DNA of 10,983 nt from contig JADGJT010000577.1 of the NCBI GenBank assembly GCA_027604005.1, positions 406-11,388 on the forward strand. The letters run 5' to 3'. Numbering within the stretch: position 1 is the first letter of the stretch; each line of letters opens with the position of its first letter. Source of the stretch: Dinochytrium kinnereticum. Lineage: Eukaryota; Chytridiomycota; Chytridiomycetes; Chytridiales; Chytridiaceae. Both the position numbers and the translations under genes were made by a program. The notes beneath the pieces were generated by a model. The model saw nothing but the letters and a program-made list of their open reading frames with translations, ran no database searches and was not told where the DNA came from. Positions 9,762-10,983 of the stretch are shown here, in pieces.

Positions 9762-10044
9762 ACCAAAAAAAATTCACCGCATTCCATTTTGTTCACCGAA
9801 TACCTTCATCATCAATAAGAACACGATATTTTATCAGCGCCAATAGTTTATGAGATTCACCCTAACCCTAAGGATAATAAAAGCCCTGAAATAATTAGAA
9901 TCTCTACATACAAGAATGATGGAATAAAATGATAACCTTTACTCTACCCAGTGGCAGGAGGAGAAGCAGCAGCAGCGTGCGTCAGCGGTACTTGACATAT
10001 TCCAGTTCCATGCAAAAATCATGGGCTTGGTATCTAGTGGGGTC
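9762..10044. other. 3' flank of the dioxygenase gene up to the retroelement
   Basis: This stretch is A/T-rich and non-coding as far as I can see. AATAAA at 9876-9881, about 115 nt past the stop, is a plausible polyadenylation signal. A frame opening at 9929 continues into the LTR repeats and has no recognised domain, so I do not count it as a gene. Confidence 0.55.
9860..9871. repeat. Two-unit telomere-like motif
   Basis: CCCTAACCCTAA, two perfect copies of the fungal telomere unit (TTAGGG on the other strand), lies in the dioxygenase 3' flank. Only two units are present, so chance is a reasonable explanation. Confidence 0.6.
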
Positions 10045-10213
10045 TGCAATGGTTGGAGAAAAAGATGATTTATTTATTATTTATATGCTGTTGTCCTGTC
10101 AAGCCTTTACATACCTGCGGTGGTTGGAGAGAAGATGCCATTCCTCATCCAACTGTCTGCTGAGCCATGATGTAGAAGTCCTACCCAAAGTACCTGGCCA
10201 TTACACAATCACA
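10045..10213 (-). repeat. LTR-like repeat, copy A (about 169 nt)
   Basis: On the minus strand it starts TGTGATTGTG and ends CCAACCATTGCA, giving the TG..CA ends usual for LTRs. It is a diverged direct copy of the repeat at 10454-10637, with 34 identical bases at 10121-10154 and 24 identical bases running from its edge into the flank (10203-10226). Exact boundaries may shift by 2 nt. Internally, the terminal word around TGGTTGGAGA occurs twice. Confidence 0.75.
10078..10085 (-). promoter_or_regulatory. TATA box inside LTR copy A
   Basis: TATAAATA on the minus strand lies about 35 nt before the LTR's right-hand (CA) end, a fitting place for the U3 promoter of a short LTR. The second LTR has a diverged version (TATATTAAATA) at the matching place. 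Confidence 0.5.
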
Positions 10214-10277
10214 CGCTCCCTCGCTGAAAAGTATGGGCTGCACGGGATAGGAGACGTAAGCCGCAGGGAAATGAGCG

Positions 10278-10453
10278 ACCTGTCGCGAATATGCGGCATG
10301 AACGTTTGGATGCCAAAGATAGAAGAAGATATATTTGGTGTACTAAATATAGATAAATTACATGCATATATAAGTGTGTTTAGTTTAAAGTGTTACTTTA
10401 TGTTTATTTCTCTGCTTCGCAGCTCCTCCTCTCTCCATCCCCCGCTTACCTGT
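10278..10453. other. A/T-rich spacer between the two LTR copies
   Basis: On the minus strand this 176-nt stretch follows the CA end of LTR copy B and precedes the pol remnant of copy A. It contains A/T-rich and pyrimidine-rich tracts, and I see no coding signature. If the two LTRs belong to one shortened element, this would be part of its internal region. Confidence 0.5.
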
Positions 10454-10637
10454 TGCGATGGTTGGAGAGAAGAATTTATTATTTAATATACTGTTGTCCC
10501 GTCAACCCATTACATACCTGCGATGGTTGGAGAGAAGATGCCATTCCTCATCCAACTTTTGCAGATTTGTATACTGGGTGCTGCGCCACAATACACATGT
10601 CCTACTCAAAAGCTGGCTAGTACATAACACAATCACA
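10454..10637 (-). repeat. LTR-like repeat, copy B (about 184 nt)
   Basis: On the minus strand it begins TGTGATTGTG directly after the pol stop region and purine-rich tract, and ends CCAACCATCGCA. The TG..CA ends, the position after pol, and the diverged second copy at 10045-10213 support a 3' LTR. It too holds two copies of the TGCGATGGTTGGAGAGAAGA word (from 10454 and from 10519). The flank next to its CA end is CCTGT on the plus strand; no matching target duplication can be checked because the other end of the element is outside the window. Confidence 0.78.
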
Positions 10638-10873
10638 CGCTCCCTCGCTGGGAAGTACGTTCTGCAGGGGAGAGGAGGTCTAAGGCCCAGCGGTTGGTCC
10701 GGTGAGGGGAGCGGGAAAGCGATTTGGTCAGCAAGTCCGCAAGGTTCTCAGTCGCAGGTGTGAAGTTCTCTCTCTTGGCCCTCTCTATCTAGCCTCGACT
10801 GATAGAGAAGAGAACCACATGGTGCTATTCCGATCGCCGAGCTCGAATGTTCTTCGTGGTCGGGGAGGGTTGT
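10633..10873 (-). pseudogene. Ty1/copia pol fragment: end of the RNase H domain, frame-broken
   Basis: Read on the minus strand, 10788-10633 encodes about 51 residues containing TPATENLADLLTKSL and ending QRGSV plus a stop. The ENLAD-LLTK-L core is the well-known C-terminal signature of Ty1/copia RNase H. Upstream, 10873-10823 in another frame reads TTL..., then SSAIGIA, matching the DN-SAI--A motif that precedes it in copia proteins. An in-frame TAG (10791-10789) and a shift of frame separate the two pieces, and the gap is shorter than expected for the family. It is therefore a dead remnant. Nothing further of RNase H (for example the STEAEY-type motif) is visible to the right. Confidence 0.8.
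10765..10815. repeat. Interrupted inverted repeat within the pol remnant
   Basis: TCTCTATC (10782-10789) and GATAGAGA (10801-10808) form a perfect 8-bp stem with an 11-nt loop. Further out, GTTCTC (10765-10770) pairs with GAGAAC (10810-10815), with unpaired bases on the left arm. It sits where the RNase H reading frame breaks. Confidence 0.75.
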
Positions 10874-10983
10874 CGCTCTTCCGTGTGGAAGCGAGGATTT
10901 GTTTGTGCTGTTCGGTTCGGTGTTTTTGGTTGTTTCTATATGGAGTAAAGAGGAAAGGGGAAAGGTAATAACTAAGAACGGAG
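10874..10983. other. Unassigned right edge
   Basis: I see no coding signature, repeat or RNA gene. It may be further degenerate retroelement sequence, but nothing in it shows that. Confidence 0.4.

Larger units (their letters stand above)
10045..10277 (-). mobile_element. Degenerate Ty1/copia 3' end: LTR copy A plus pol C-terminal remnant
   Basis: Read on the minus strand, positions 10277-10209 end in QRGSV and a stop, matching the end of the neighbouring copia pol fragment (shared LLS, then T-x-QRGSV). Upstream of that the similarity fades. A purine-rich stretch (AGCGAGGGAGCG, 10215-10226) follows as a likely polypurine tract, then an LTR-like repeat begins. The element is too damaged to be active. 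Confidence 0.72.

Noticed and set aside
9860..9871. Chromosome end or interstitial telomere array
   Set aside because: Only two CCCTAA units are present, with ordinary sequence on both sides.
10020..10044. TTGGTATC word resembling a copia primer-binding site (initiator tRNA-Met type)
   Set aside because: It is on the plus strand, while pol and both LTRs read on the minus strand. It also diverges after about 8 bases, so position and orientation are wrong for a PBS.
9929..10486. 185-codon plus-strand frame
   Set aside because: It runs through LTR copy A, the pol remnant and the spacer, all better explained on the minus strand; it has no domain.
10390..10968. Three overlapping plus-strand frames of 76-101 codons
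   Set aside because: They are antisense to LTR copy B and the RNase H remnant; the minus-strand TENLADLLTKSL signature explains the region.

Overview
The window looks like nuclear DNA of a filamentous basidiomycete, probably an Agaricomycete. Its genes are cut by many short introns (mostly 55-110 nt, GT..AG), it carries tandem fungal-type cytochrome P450s, and it ends in Ty1/copia retrotransposon debris. This assignment is inference; no marker gene fixes the species.

Layout, left to right. (1) Positions 1-1916, minus strand: a cytochrome P450 gene whose 3' end, including the haem-cysteine region, lies beyond the left edge. (2) Positions 2317-4577, minus strand: a complete, closely related P450 of 500 aa in 10 exons with every diagnostic motif. 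The two are tandem duplicates, with five internal exons of exactly the same length but different introns near the I-helix and K-helix. (3) Positions 4578-5231: intergenic, with an A20 tract. (4) Positions 5232-7853, minus strand: a predicted 791-aa seven-transmembrane, receptor-like protein in four exons, with a Ser/Pro-rich loop after TM1 and a long acidic, phosphosite-rich C-terminal tail. I do not recognise the family. (5) Positions 7854-8605: a divergent intergenic region. (6) Positions 8606-9761, plus strand: a complete 2-oxoglutarate/Fe(II) dioxygenase of 319 aa in four exons. (7) Positions 9762-10044: 3' flank with a polyadenylation-like signal and a two-unit telomere-like motif. (8) Positions 10045-10873, minus strand: degenerate Ty1/copia material, made of two short LTR-like repeats (about 169 and 184 nt), each preceded by the same pol C-terminal and purine-rich sequence, plus a frame-broken RNase H fragment. 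The last ~110 bases show nothing assignable.

How the genes may work together: two P450s and a 2OG dioxygenase are all oxidative tailoring-type enzymes, so a small oxidative or specialised-metabolism locus is possible. No backbone enzyme (PKS, NRPS, terpene cyclase) or transporter is visible, so this stays an inference. The 7TM gene may be an unrelated neighbour. Exon boundaries were worked out by hand from splice signals, reading frame and, for the P450s, alignment of the two paralogues.
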